Shown: piece after piece, positions 8,172 to 15,674 of the stretch
Numbering within the stretch: position 1 is the first letter of the stretch
Layout of the letters: each line of letters begins with the position of its first letter
Assembly: GCA_965652575.1 (NCBI GenBank)
Contig: CBFGWQ010000030.1
Location: forward strand, 1 to 27,303
DNA from: Arenibacter sp965652575
GTDB lineage: Bacteria; Bacteroidota; Bacteroidia; Flavobacteriales; Flavobacteriaceae
DNA length: 27,303 bases
Direction of reading: 5' to 3'
Made by a program: the position numbers and the translations under genes
The notes under the pieces: generated by a model
Told to the model about the DNA's origin: nothing
The model's input: the letters and a program-made list of their open reading frames with translations, nothing else
Database searches by the model: none

Positions 8172-9191
8172 TTAAAATGCGCTCTTGAATTGCGTTAAAA
8201 AGCGGATATCATTTTCACTTAACAATCTAATATCGGTAATTTGGTGCAAAAGCATTGCAATACGATCAATTCCAACTCCAAAGGCAAAGCCCGAGTACTC
8301 ATTGGGGTCTATTTTGCAATTTGTAAGTACATTGGGGTCTACCATTCCACAGCCCCCGATCTCTAACCATCCGGTTCCCTTTGTAATTCTGTAATCCGCA
8401 TCCGTTTCCAAACCCCAATATACATCTACTTCTGCACTGGGCTCTGTAAACGGGAAATAAGAGGGTCTCAACCTTATTTGGGATTTTCCGAAAAGTTCGG
8501 TGGTGAAAAATTGTAAGGTTTGCTTTAAATCCGCAAAAGAAACGTCTTTGTCTATATAGAGTCCTTCCACCTGGTGGAAAAAGCAATGAGATCTTGAGGA
8601 GATGGCTTCGTTCCTGTATACCCTTCCAGGAGATATCGTTCTAATGGGAGGGTTGTTACTTTCCATATAGCGCACCTGTACGGATGAAGTATGGGTACGC
8701 AATAAGATATCCGGGTTGGTCTGTATGAAAAAAGTATCCTGCATATCCCTAGCCGGATGATATTCCGGTAAGTTTAGAGCAGTAAAGTTATGCCAATCAT
8801 CTTCAATTTCGGGCCCTTCGGATACATTAAAGCCTATTCTTGTAAAAATGTCTATGATTTGATTCTTTACAATGGAGATGGGATGGCGTGTACCCAGGGG
8901 CAAAGGTTCTCCCGGCCTTGTTAAATCGCCATATATTCCTTTTTCTTCCTTCTTATTTTCGAGAGCCTCCTTTAAGGCGTTAACTTTTTCGGTTGCCGCT
9001 GTTTTTAGTTGATTTATAACTTGTCCAAACTCTCTTTTTTGATCATTGGGAACCTCTTTAAAGTCTGAAAAAAAATGATTGAACAGCCCTTTTTTCCCTA
9101 AATATTTAATTCGAAATGCCTCAATGGTCTCAATATCGGTAGAAGAAAAATTTTCTACCTCTGTAATGTGCTTTTTTATGGTATCGATCAT
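8172..9191 (-). CDS. pheS: Phenylalanine--tRNA ligase alpha subunit
   Basis: A 339-residue catalytic subunit of the (alpha-beta)2 enzyme that charges tRNA-Phe. The N-terminal ~85 residues form the coiled-coil tRNA-binding arm, with KYLGKKGLF as its conserved mark. The class II catalytic core follows: HPISIVKNQIIDIFTRIGF, then the motif 2 region GRVYRNEAISSRSHCFFHQVEGL, GTGWLEIGGCGMV, and motif 3 GFAFGVGIDRIAMLLHQI near the C-terminus. The length is normal. No pheT is in the window, so the two subunits are encoded apart, which is common in this phylum. A perfect -7 element (TAAATTTG) lies just upstream, so the gene seems to have its own promoter despite following the SulP gene in the same direction. 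Confidence 0.97.
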   Translation of the reverse strand: MIDTIKKHITEVENFSSTDIETIEAFRIKYLGKKGLFNHFFSDFKEVPNDQKREFGQVINQLKTAATEKVNALKEALENKKEEKGIYGDLTRPGEPLPLGTRHPISIVKNQIIDIFTRIGFNVSEGPEIEDDWHNFTALNLPEYHPARDMQDTFFIQTNPDILLRTHTSSVQVRYMESNNPPIRTISPGRVYRNEAISSRSHCFFHQVEGLYIDKDVSFADLKQTLQFFTTELFGKSQIRLRPSYFPFTEPSAEVDVYWGLETDADYRITKGTGWLEIGGCGMVDPNVLTNCKIDPNEYSGFAFGVGIDRIAMLLHQITDIRLLSENDIRFLTQFKSAF

Positions 9192-9209
9192 GGTGTTCGG
9201 CTAATTCCG

Positions 9210-9217
9210 CAAATTTA
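9210..9217 (-). promoter_or_regulatory. -7 element of the pheS promoter
   Basis: TAAATTTG on the minus strand matches the Bacteroidota -7 consensus TAnnTTTG and sits 19-26 bases before the pheS ATG (9191), giving a short leader. No TTTG is seen at the expected -33 spacing, which weakens the call. Confidence 0.5.
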
Positions 9218-9269
9218 AGTTATTTACAGCATTACCGACTATATATTTCCTCATAAATTGGTTTGGCAC

Positions 9270-11150
9270 CTATGCCGAAGCTTCAACTTTTTGGTCGGTT
9301 GGCTTATGATTTAGATACTTTATACATTCATCGAAGGTATCAAAAATGTGTTCTTTAGGAATCAAATCAGGTATTAGGTCTACCCGTTCCATCATGTAGC
9401 GTGGTTGGTCCAGAACATCTACCAATAATACTTCGATGTTGGAATTAAATAAATCTATAAGTACATCTTCCAAAGTGTAGAGACCGGATTGATCCATATA
9501 TTGCATTCGGTCCATACGAATAATAACCGTTGATGCCGATCGCGGAATTTGGTTTGCCAATGCCTGGAATTCACTGGTAGAACCAAAGAATAGGGGACCT
9601 TTAATGTGCTTTATAAAGACTTTTTCTTTTAATTGTTTGGGAAAATTGGCTTCATCCGCCCATCCTTTTTCATGTTCCAAGGTTTTTACATCCGATCTTT
9701 CCGCAGTAAGGTCCCCCATTTTTTTCATGAACATTAACGAGGCGATTACCAGGCCAATACCTACGGCATAGACCAAATTCCATACTGAAGATAGAACCAG
9801 TACAACAAGCATAATGGTAACTTCGGAACTGAATTTGATGGGGCCTATACTTAAGTCTTTCGGCAAGCTTGGTATGGCTTTCAGGCCTTTATAGTCCATA
9901 ACCCCTATACCTACGGTAACCAATATACCGGCAAGTACGGCTGCCGGTATTTGTGATGCAACTGGACCAAGAGCCAATAAAATGATTAAAAGCAGCACAC
10001 CGGCAACCATACCTGATAGTTTGGTCTTACCCCCTGCGTTTATATTTACTACGGTACGAATGGTAGCACCGGCTCCAGGTATTCCTCCAAAAATGGCCGC
10101 TATACTATTCCCGATACCCTGGCCTACCAATTCTTTGTTGGGTTGATGTTTTGTTTTGGTCATATTGTCCGCTACTACAGAGGTCAAAAGAGAATCTATG
10201 GCTCCCAATAGTGCCAATGTCAAAGCAGTAAAGATATAAGGAGTTATGGAGCCGAGCTTAAAAGCGGTGAATATTTCAAGATGGGGTACGGGGAAACCAC
10301 TGGGTATTTCATCAATAGGACGATAGTTGAGCCCCAATCCGTATGCCACTCCCGATACAATGATTAGGGCTACCAACGCACTTGGTATGGCAGTTGTAAT
10401 TTTTTTGAAACCGTAAATAATACCGATGGTAGATAGGGCCAGGATAAGTTCCATCCAATTGATGTTCTGCAAAGCCCTGGGAAGGACTTTTATAGTGCCG
10501 ATAACTCCCGACGCCTCATTTTTGGCCAAGGTTCTGGCTTCTTTGATCATATCATCCTGGGTAATACTTCCGGCACGTTTGATAGTTTCTTCAAAATCCT
10601 CTAAAACCAGAATACCTTCGCCAGCCTCTTCCTTAAGGATATTATCCAATATGATTTCCTCTGCCTTTGGTTTATATTGCGATACAAATTCGTCATCTTC
10701 TTTTGGATAATACCCTACAGAAGGTAAAATTTGGGTAACCAATATGATGACCCCAATTGCGGTCATAAATCCAGAGACCACCGGATAAGGGATGTAACGA
10801 ATGTACTTGCCTATTCCCATAAGACCAAGACTTATCTGCATAAGGCCGGCCAATAGAAATACAATAAGAATGGCGGGAAGGGCCTTTTCTATACTTCCGT
10901 CATTAATCGCTACAATACCTGCAATAACTACCATGCTTACAGCCGTCATTGGAGCCGTAGGTCCGGATATTTGAGTGTTGGTACCTCCAAAAAGTGCAGC
11001 AAAAAAGCTGATGAATATAGCTCCGTACAGTCCGGCACTTGGTCCAAGCCCAGAACTTACACCAAAGGCCAAAGCGAGTGGAAGTGCTACAATACCTGCT
11101 GTAATTCCACCAAAAAGGTCTCCTCTTAAATTCGAAAAAAAATTTCCCAT
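9270..11150 (-). CDS. SulP-family anion transporter with STAS domain, BicA-like (probable bicarbonate)
   Basis: A 626-residue membrane transporter. The membrane domain (about 10-475) starts with the SulP stretch DLFGGITAGIVALPLALAFGV and GLYGAIFISFFAALFGGTNTQISGPTAP. GAIDSLLTSVVADNMTKTKHQPNKELVGQG is also conserved. The cytoplasmic STAS domain occupies about 510-615 (FIKHIKGPLFFGSTSEF, MDQSGLYTLEDVL). Asp319 and Thr323 are spaced like the residues reported to bind sodium in cyanobacterial BicA, which favours sodium-coupled bicarbonate uptake; sulfate or another anion remains possible. An unusual charged, membrane-free insertion covers about residues 149-214, between membrane segments. The gene lies downstream of a carbonic anhydrase gene in the same direction, but 235 bases containing a GC-rich palindromic element separate them, so co-transcription is uncertain. 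Confidence 0.93.
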   Translation of the reverse strand: MGNFFSNLRGDLFGGITAGIVALPLALAFGVSSGLGPSAGLYGAIFISFFAALFGGTNTQISGPTAPMTAVSMVVIAGIVAINDGSIEKALPAILIVFLLAGLMQISLGLMGIGKYIRYIPYPVVSGFMTAIGVIILVTQILPSVGYYPKEDDEFVSQYKPKAEEIILDNILKEEAGEGILVLEDFEETIKRAGSITQDDMIKEARTLAKNEASGVIGTIKVLPRALQNINWMELILALSTIGIIYGFKKITTAIPSALVALIIVSGVAYGLGLNYRPIDEIPSGFPVPHLEIFTAFKLGSITPYIFTALTLALLGAIDSLLTSVVADNMTKTKHQPNKELVGQGIGNSIAAIFGGIPGAGATIRTVVNINAGGKTKLSGMVAGVLLLIILLALGPVASQIPAAVLAGILVTVGIGVMDYKGLKAIPSLPKDLSIGPIKFSSEVTIMLVVLVLSSVWNLVYAVGIGLVIASLMFMKKMGDLTAERSDVKTLEHEKGWADEANFPKQLKEKVFIKHIKGPLFFGSTSEFQALANQIPRSASTVIIRMDRMQYMDQSGLYTLEDVLIDLFNSNIEVLLVDVLDQPRYMMERVDLIPDLIPKEHIFDTFDECIKYLNHKPTDQKVEASA

Positions 11151-11181
11151 AAAATTAATTTAATCTAAATAATTTTCCGAA

Positions 11182-11264
11182 GCCCGCCCGTGCCCTTCGG
11201 ACGGGGACTCGGCCTTGGGACCGCCTGTTCCCACAGGGTATCCAATCCGCCGGTACGGACGGGC
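11182..11264. repeat. GC-rich nested palindromic intergenic element (REP/MITE-like)
   Basis: About 83 bases of strongly GC-rich DNA in an otherwise AT-rich gap between the carbonic anhydrase and SulP genes. The ends are imperfect inverted repeats: GCCCGCCCGTGCC at the left and GGTACGGACGGGC at the right agree at 11 of 13 positions. Inside are further hairpins: CCCGT/ACGGG around CCCTTCGG in the left part, and CCTGT-TCCC-ACAGG at 11224-11237. It has no coding capacity. Sharp composition boundaries and terminal inverted repeats suggest a dispersed repeat. A transcript-processing or terminator role is an alternative. Confidence 0.65.
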
Positions 11265-11385
11265 CTGTCTTTGTAAATTTAGGATTCTACTTTGAGAACA
11301 GTCTGTTTCCAGAAATTTTTCAGGTTTGGATCAAGCAATATTCAGTTTAGCTTGAAACCATCTTTGGCCTCCTAACAATAGGGCC

Positions 11386-12015
11386 TTATTCGTAAAAAAC
11401 AACCTCCCCATTGGATACATCGTACATGGCGCCAACAATTTTTATTTCCCCATTTTTTTCCATCTCGGCCAATACGGGGCTTTGCTTGCGTATATTTGTC
11501 ATTGCTAAATTTACATTCTTTTCGGCAACTTTATCCACAAATTCAAGATTTTTGGAATTTCTTAAATTTTCGTCGGAAGGCTCTTTAACTGCTTCCACCG
11601 ATGGTTCAATTTTTTTGATCAAGGCGGTAAGATTGCCCAATCTTGCATGGTCACACGCTCCTTTTATGGCACCACAGCTGGTATGTCCCAGAACAACGAT
11701 GAGTTTGGTTCCGGCAAGTTTGGAGGCAAATTCCATACTGCCCAATATATCCTCGTTTATAAAGTTACCTGCTATTCGGATACTAAAGATATCTCCAAGG
11801 CCCTGATCAAATACCAATTCGGCGGAAACCCTGGAGTCGATACAACTCAAAATGGTTGCGAAGGGAAACTGGCCTTCGCTCGTATCGTTGACTTGCTCAA
11901 GAAGGTTTCTATTGGCTTTCAGGTTGCTTTGAAATCTTTGGTTGCCCGCCTTTAAAAACTCCAACGCTTTGCTAGGGGTCATTGTTGCTTGGGTTTCTCT
12001 TGTATGTGCTTTCAT
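11386..12015 (-). CDS. Beta-class carbonic anhydrase
   Basis: A 209-residue zinc enzyme for CO2 + H2O to bicarbonate + H+. The N-terminal SKALEFLKAGNQRF is the usual bacterial helix. All active-site residues are present: Cys58, Asp60 and Arg62 in SCIDSR, and His111 and Cys114 in GHTSCGAIKGA. The metal-binding set is therefore Cys-Asp-His-Cys, with the Asp-Arg dyad. There is no signal peptide, so it is cytoplasmic. It follows the Usp-like gene by 15 bases and lies between two SulP transporter genes. The context argues that it interconverts bicarbonate with CO2 for carboxylases or pH control, probably coupled to the transporters. The length is typical of the family. Confidence 0.96.
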   Translation of the reverse strand: MKAHTRETQATMTPSKALEFLKAGNQRFQSNLKANRNLLEQVNDTSEGQFPFATILSCIDSRVSAELVFDQGLGDIFSIRIAGNFINEDILGSMEFASKLAGTKLIVVLGHTSCGAIKGACDHARLGNLTALIKKIEPSVEAVKEPSDENLRNSKNLEFVDKVAEKNVNLAMTNIRKQSPVLAEMEKNGEIKIVGAMYDVSNGEVVFYE

Positions 12016-12030
12016 ATTTGTCTATTTTAA

Positions 12031-12879
12031 TTATGTTTTTTTTAATTTTGTATTATAGTTGTTCTGACCGGATTTTTCACCGGTTATCAAAAGATTGATA
12101 TCCGATTTTCTTACCATATCATAGGTAACCAAGAATTCGGAAAGACCTTCTTTCTTCTTTTTTCCTCTTTCCAAAAACAAGAGGTCTATATTGTTTTTGG
12201 ATAAATAAATGGGAAGATTTTTTACTGTATTTTCATTGTGATCAAAAACATAGTTGATGATCTTGTATCCTAGAAAATCCTCTGCCAATGGCAGTACATA
12301 TGAAGTTTCGACAATATTGAACGACTTCAGGGTGCTGTTCGCATTAAAAAAGAGGTTCTCTGTAAAGGGCGTTGGGGCAAATGCCGCTTCGGAACAATTT
12401 AATGTACCTATACCTATCTTTTTGCCGGGCTCAAGGCCATTGTCCGGTGAAATAATAAGAATGTTACCTTTAAAAAAAGTAAGGACAAAGTTGATTATTC
12501 TATCATCGGCAGTATTGATAGGATTGCTCCTGCCCCTTCCCAAAACCAAAATATCCGGATTGTTTTCGTTTAGATATTTAACCAACTCATTTTTAATGTT
12601 TCCAAGGGTATTGAAATAAGTAATTGGCACCCCATAATTATCAATTATCGGCAATACTATTTCCTTCATCCGTTTGTCCGTCAGTATATGTTCCCGATTT
12701 ATTGAGCGTATGGCAGAGAGTTGGTTGTCTTTACTAATAACCGCTGTAGGCTTTGTTACATGCAAGACTTCAATTTCCGCATTGATCATTTGGGCCAAAC
12801 TGACCGTACTGGTTAGCAAGCTGGATATGTCTTCCTTTAAATAGGTGAATAAAACAATTCGGTGTTTATTCCTTTCCAT
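12031..12879 (-). CDS. Universal stress protein (UspA-like), tandem domain
   Basis: A 282-residue cytoplasmic protein that reads as two Usp-like alpha/beta halves. Residues about 6-145 begin with HRIVLFTYLKED and contain INAEIEVLHV and NNPDILVLGRGRSN...GNILIIS, which resembles the nucleotide-binding loop of Usp proteins. That loop is not a clean G-x2-G-x9-G motif. The second half (about 150-275) starts KIGIGTLNCSEAA and contains NIDLLFLERGKKKK, a degenerate counterpart. It is packed between a SulP gene (5 bases upstream) and the carbonic anhydrase gene (15 bases downstream), clearly in one operon. A regulatory partner of the transporter is plausible, since Usp domains occur fused to or beside transporters in other bacteria. 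ATP binding here is unproven. Confidence 0.8.
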   Translation of the reverse strand: MERNKHRIVLFTYLKEDISSLLTSTVSLAQMINAEIEVLHVTKPTAVISKDNQLSAIRSINREHILTDKRMKEIVLPIIDNYGVPITYFNTLGNIKNELVKYLNENNPDILVLGRGRSNPINTADDRIINFVLTFFKGNILIISPDNGLEPGKKIGIGTLNCSEAAFAPTPFTENLFFNANSTLKSFNIVETSYVLPLAEDFLGYKIINYVFDHNENTVKNLPIYLSKNNIDLLFLERGKKKKEGLSEFLVTYDMVRKSDINLLITGEKSGQNNYNTKLKKT

Positions 12880-12884
12880 GCCTA

Positions 12885-14477
12885 TTAACTTAAACTTATT
12901 TTGGATTTAGGCCTTGTTTTAAAGAATTCCGTAAAACTTGTTGGATTTTCAACTACGCCGCGTTTTGACACCAGTTGAATATCTATATTGCGTTCTTTCG
13001 CCTTCACCAAAAAGTTGTCCAGAATCTCGATAATATCATAATCAAGATATCTCGTCTTGAGCAAATCTATTTCTAAATAAGTGTCCCTTGGTAGACTATC
13101 CAATTCCTTAAGAATGGCCCCTTTGTTAAAAAAGGTAACTTCTTCTGCAAGTGTCATTTTTATTTTGTGCTTGCCATTGCTCTTATCCTCAATATGAAGA
13201 AAGTGCGAGTTTTGGTAGCTTTTTAGCAAAATAACAACTATTCCTACCATTAATCCCAATCCTATGCCGAAAAGTAAATCCGTAAGTACGATACCAACAA
13301 CGGTAACAATAAACGGGGCCCATTGTTTCCAACCTAAATTATACATTTTTTTGAATAATGTTGGTTTTGCCAATTTATATCCAACAACCAAAAGTATGGC
13401 GGCCAATACGGATAGGGGGATCATGTTCAGCAATTTCGGGATCAAAATCACCGATACCAACAACAAAAAACCGTGAAAGATGGTCGATAATTTACTTTTT
13501 CCGCCAGATTGTATATTTGCCGAACTTCGTACAATTACCTGTGTTATAGGTAAACCACCGATTAGACCGGACATAATATTACCTGTACCTTGGGCCAACA
13601 ATTCCCTGTTGGTGGGAGTTACGTTTTTCTCGGGGTCTATCTTATCGGAAGCCTCTACGCACAACAAGGTTTCCAAACTGGCGACCAAGGCAATCGTAAA
13701 TGCCGTAACCCAAACATCCACATTGCCAATTACCGCAAAATTGGGAAAGCTAAACTGGCCAATAAAGTCCGAGGCATTTTCCGGTATGGGAACACTCACT
13801 AAATGTTTTCCTTCAATGGCCATTATTTCGTTGCCCTGAAATACTTTATGAAAAATAATGCCCAGGACGACGACTACAAAAGGTCCTTGGATCAACTGAA
13901 AGATTTTTGATTTTTTACTCAATACTTTTTCCCAAAATATTATAATTGCCAAACTTAATATTCCTACGAGAGCAGCTCCGGGCTGGATATTACTGAGCAT
14001 GTTAAATAGTTCTGAAAAGGTGTTTCCCCCATCAATCTCAAAAAACTCCAGATCCCAGGCAGACTCCTCATCATACCCGAAAAAGTTGGGGATTTGCTTT
14101 AGGATAATGATGATACCTATTCCGGTCAACATGCCCTTAATTACGGAAGACGGGAAATAATATCCGATAACACCTGCTTTTAAAAAACCAAAGATCAATT
14201 GAATAATACCACCTAAGACTACCGCAACAAGAAAGTTTTCATACCCTCCCAAAGTGCCTATGGCGGTCAAAACAATTGCTGCCAATCCTGCTGCCGGTCC
14301 GCTCACACCAATTTTTGAGCCACTTAGCGCTCCAACAACAATTCCGCCGATTATACCGGCAATTAAACCTGAAAATAAGGGGGCCCCACTGGCTAAAGCA
14401 ATACCCAAACATAGAGGTAGCGCAACAAAAAATACTACAATACTTGCCGGAAGGTCCGACTTAATATTTTTGAACAT
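12885..14477 (-). CDS. SulP-family anion transporter with STAS domain (second paralogue)
   Basis: A 530-residue membrane transporter. The membrane domain (about 1-420) begins with DLPASIVVFFVALPLCLGIALASG and GSKIGVSGPAAGLAA. VASLETLLCVEASDKIDP...NRELLAQGTGN is the conserved helix 8 region, where Glu269 takes the place that Asp319 holds in the neighbouring SulP protein. A compact STAS domain fills about 435-525 (EEVTFFNKGAILKELDSLP, LEIDLLKTRYLDYDIIEIL). It is the first gene of the SulP-Usp-carbonic anhydrase operon, 5 bases before the Usp gene. Bicarbonate is the likeliest substrate because of the carbonic anhydrase, but the Asp-to-Glu difference suggests a different ion coupling or substrate from the paralogue at 9270-11150. 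It lacks that paralogue's charged insertion. Confidence 0.93.
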   Translation of the reverse strand: MFKNIKSDLPASIVVFFVALPLCLGIALASGAPLFSGLIAGIIGGIVVGALSGSKIGVSGPAAGLAAIVLTAIGTLGGYENFLVAVVLGGIIQLIFGFLKAGVIGYYFPSSVIKGMLTGIGIIIILKQIPNFFGYDEESAWDLEFFEIDGGNTFSELFNMLSNIQPGAALVGILSLAIIIFWEKVLSKKSKIFQLIQGPFVVVVLGIIFHKVFQGNEIMAIEGKHLVSVPIPENASDFIGQFSFPNFAVIGNVDVWVTAFTIALVASLETLLCVEASDKIDPEKNVTPTNRELLAQGTGNIMSGLIGGLPITQVIVRSSANIQSGGKSKLSTIFHGFLLLVSVILIPKLLNMIPLSVLAAILLVVGYKLAKPTLFKKMYNLGWKQWAPFIVTVVGIVLTDLLFGIGLGLMVGIVVILLKSYQNSHFLHIEDKSNGKHKIKMTLAEEVTFFNKGAILKELDSLPRDTYLEIDLLKTRYLDYDIIEILDNFLVKAKERNIDIQLVSKRGVVENPTSFTEFFKTRPKSKISLS

Positions 14478-14557
14478 ATAATATAATAGTTTAATCCCTG
14501 ATCGGAATCAAGGACACGTTTTTAATTAATCGAAATAGTTATACTTAACTTAAAAGA

Positions 14558-14854
14558 TTAACTTATATGTTCAGGGGGTGGAAGCAGAATTTTTTTGGTG
14601 AAGTCTATATGGCCCATTGGGTGGTATACACCCATTATAGATTTTTGTGACAGGGCTATTAAAGAATAATCGTTAAAACCATCGTTTACGAATTTCTCCT
14701 GTAGCGGAGATTTCTTACCCGTTTCCTGCTGTTCCTCTTCGTTAAGATTGGTTACAATAACGGGATTGTCAATATCCAGTAAAGTGAAGGCGCTCGGAGC
14801 CACTATGGCAAATAGCCAAAGGGAAAGTAAGAGTGTACGGGCAAAAACCTTCAT
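14558..14854 (-). CDS. Small exported protein of unknown function
   Basis: A 98-residue protein. The first ~25 residues (KVFARTLLLSLWLFAIVAPSAF) form a signal peptide or single membrane anchor. The remainder is hydrophilic, includes an acidic Glu-Gln stretch (NEEEQQE), and ends in MGHIDFTKKILLPPPEHIS. I do not recognise the family. A short Pro-rich 'LPPPE' tail after a hydrophilic linker looks like a conserved small envelope protein. A candidate -7 element lies immediately upstream. It sits between the Bat cluster and the SulP/carbonic anhydrase operon, 58 bases after batE and 80 bases before the SulP gene, so it could belong to either unit. Composition matches the neighbours. Confidence 0.65.
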   Translation of the reverse strand: MKVFARTLLLSLWLFAIVAPSAFTLLDIDNPVIVTNLNEEEQQETGKKSPLQEKFVNDGFNDYSLIALSQKSIMGVYHPMGHIDFTKKILLPPPEHIS

Positions 14855-14871
14855 AGGATTTCAAATTAGGA

Positions 14872-14879
14872 CAAATATA
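14872..14879 (-). promoter_or_regulatory. Candidate -7 element before the small exported protein
   Basis: TATATTTG on the minus strand matches TAnnTTTG and lies 18-25 bases before the ATG at 14854. There is no clear TTTG at the -33 position. If it is real, it would separate the small gene, and perhaps the SulP operon, from the upstream Bat cluster. Confidence 0.45.
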
Positions 14880-14912
14880 ACACCAACGGATTTATTAGAC
14901 GTTAAAGATATA

Positions 14913-15671
14913 TTAAAAATCTTTAAGGACCTTTATATCCTCCGAGGGGATCCAGCCCGTGGTACCATCGGCAATGGCGATTTTTTTCCAATCATTTAAT
15001 TGTTCAAGTACATTTACCTTGGTACCGGCATGTAAAGTGAAAATGGCCTGTCCCCTATTGTTGGGTTCGGATTTAACGCCCACTTCTTCCGAAAAAACTA
15101 TGGCGGGTTGTTCCGATTTAAAATTGGAAAACTGTATATAGGCCAGCATTACCGCTATTATGGTGAAAAGCAGAAAAACAAGGCTGCTTATAAAGGCAAT
15201 TCGCTTTTGGGTGGAAAACTTGAAATAATAAAAGGCGATATAACAACATACAAAGAGCATCATAAAACCAACGGCTACATAGGCCCATTGGTCAAAGGAG
15301 AGGTAGGTGGTAAGTTGGTTGTACATTTTGGAAATTGTGGTCTGGGGAAGGGGTTCAATGGCATCCAAGGTCATATTTTGGGCGTAGGCCAGGTTGTTCC
15401 TGATATCCCGATCATTTGGTTTAAGTAATAATGCCTTTTCATAATAATAGATACTTGGGGCAATTTTGTTAAGTTTATAATAGGTATTTCCCAAATTGAA
15501 ATAGAGTTCGGCCGAATGCTCCCTATTGTCCAGGATCTTTAGATAATTGTCCGCCGCTTTTGTATATTCCCCTTGGTTGTAAAATGCAGTAGCCTCTTCA
15601 AACAATTGTTCATTTTGGGAAAATCCCAAGGTACATACCAAATAGGTCAAAATAGTTAATTTACGTACCAT
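14913..15671 (-). CDS. batE: BatE: TPR and SH3-like membrane protein of the Bat cluster
   Basis: A 252-residue protein. A signal peptide ends near Ser18-Gln19. TPR repeats follow at about 22-95 (FYNQGEYTKAADNYLKIL and AELYFNLGNTYYKLNKIAPSIYYYEKAL), then two membrane helices at about 128-150 and 158-180. A bacterial SH3 domain occupies about 190-250 (GVKSEPNNRG ... HAGTKVNVLEQLNDWKKI ... GTTGWIPSEDI). TPR then SH3 is the usual BatE plan, placing protein-binding modules in the periplasm. It starts 3 bases after the batD stop and is the last Bat gene. Its function is known only from the cluster: envelope-associated stress or oxygen tolerance, with no established reaction. Confidence 0.9.
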   Translation of the reverse strand: MVRKLTILTYLVCTLGFSQNEQLFEEATAFYNQGEYTKAADNYLKILDNREHSAELYFNLGNTYYKLNKIAPSIYYYEKALLLKPNDRDIRNNLAYAQNMTLDAIEPLPQTTISKMYNQLTTYLSFDQWAYVAVGFMMLFVCCYIAFYYFKFSTQKRIAFISSLVFLLFTIIAVMLAYIQFSNFKSEQPAIVFSEEVGVKSEPNNRGQAIFTLHAGTKVNVLEQLNDWKKIAIADGTTGWIPSEDIKVLKDF

Positions 15672-15674
15672 TGC

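Noticed and set aside
11182..11264. Possibility that the GC-rich element is a tRNA or structured riboswitch
   Set aside because: There is no cloverleaf or T-loop signature and no known aptamer pattern; nested inverted ends fit a repeat element better.
11365..11385. GGCC...GGCC arms just after the carbonic anhydrase stop, considered as a terminator
   Set aside because: The stem needs a bulge and mismatches and there is no T-run behind it on the minus strand.
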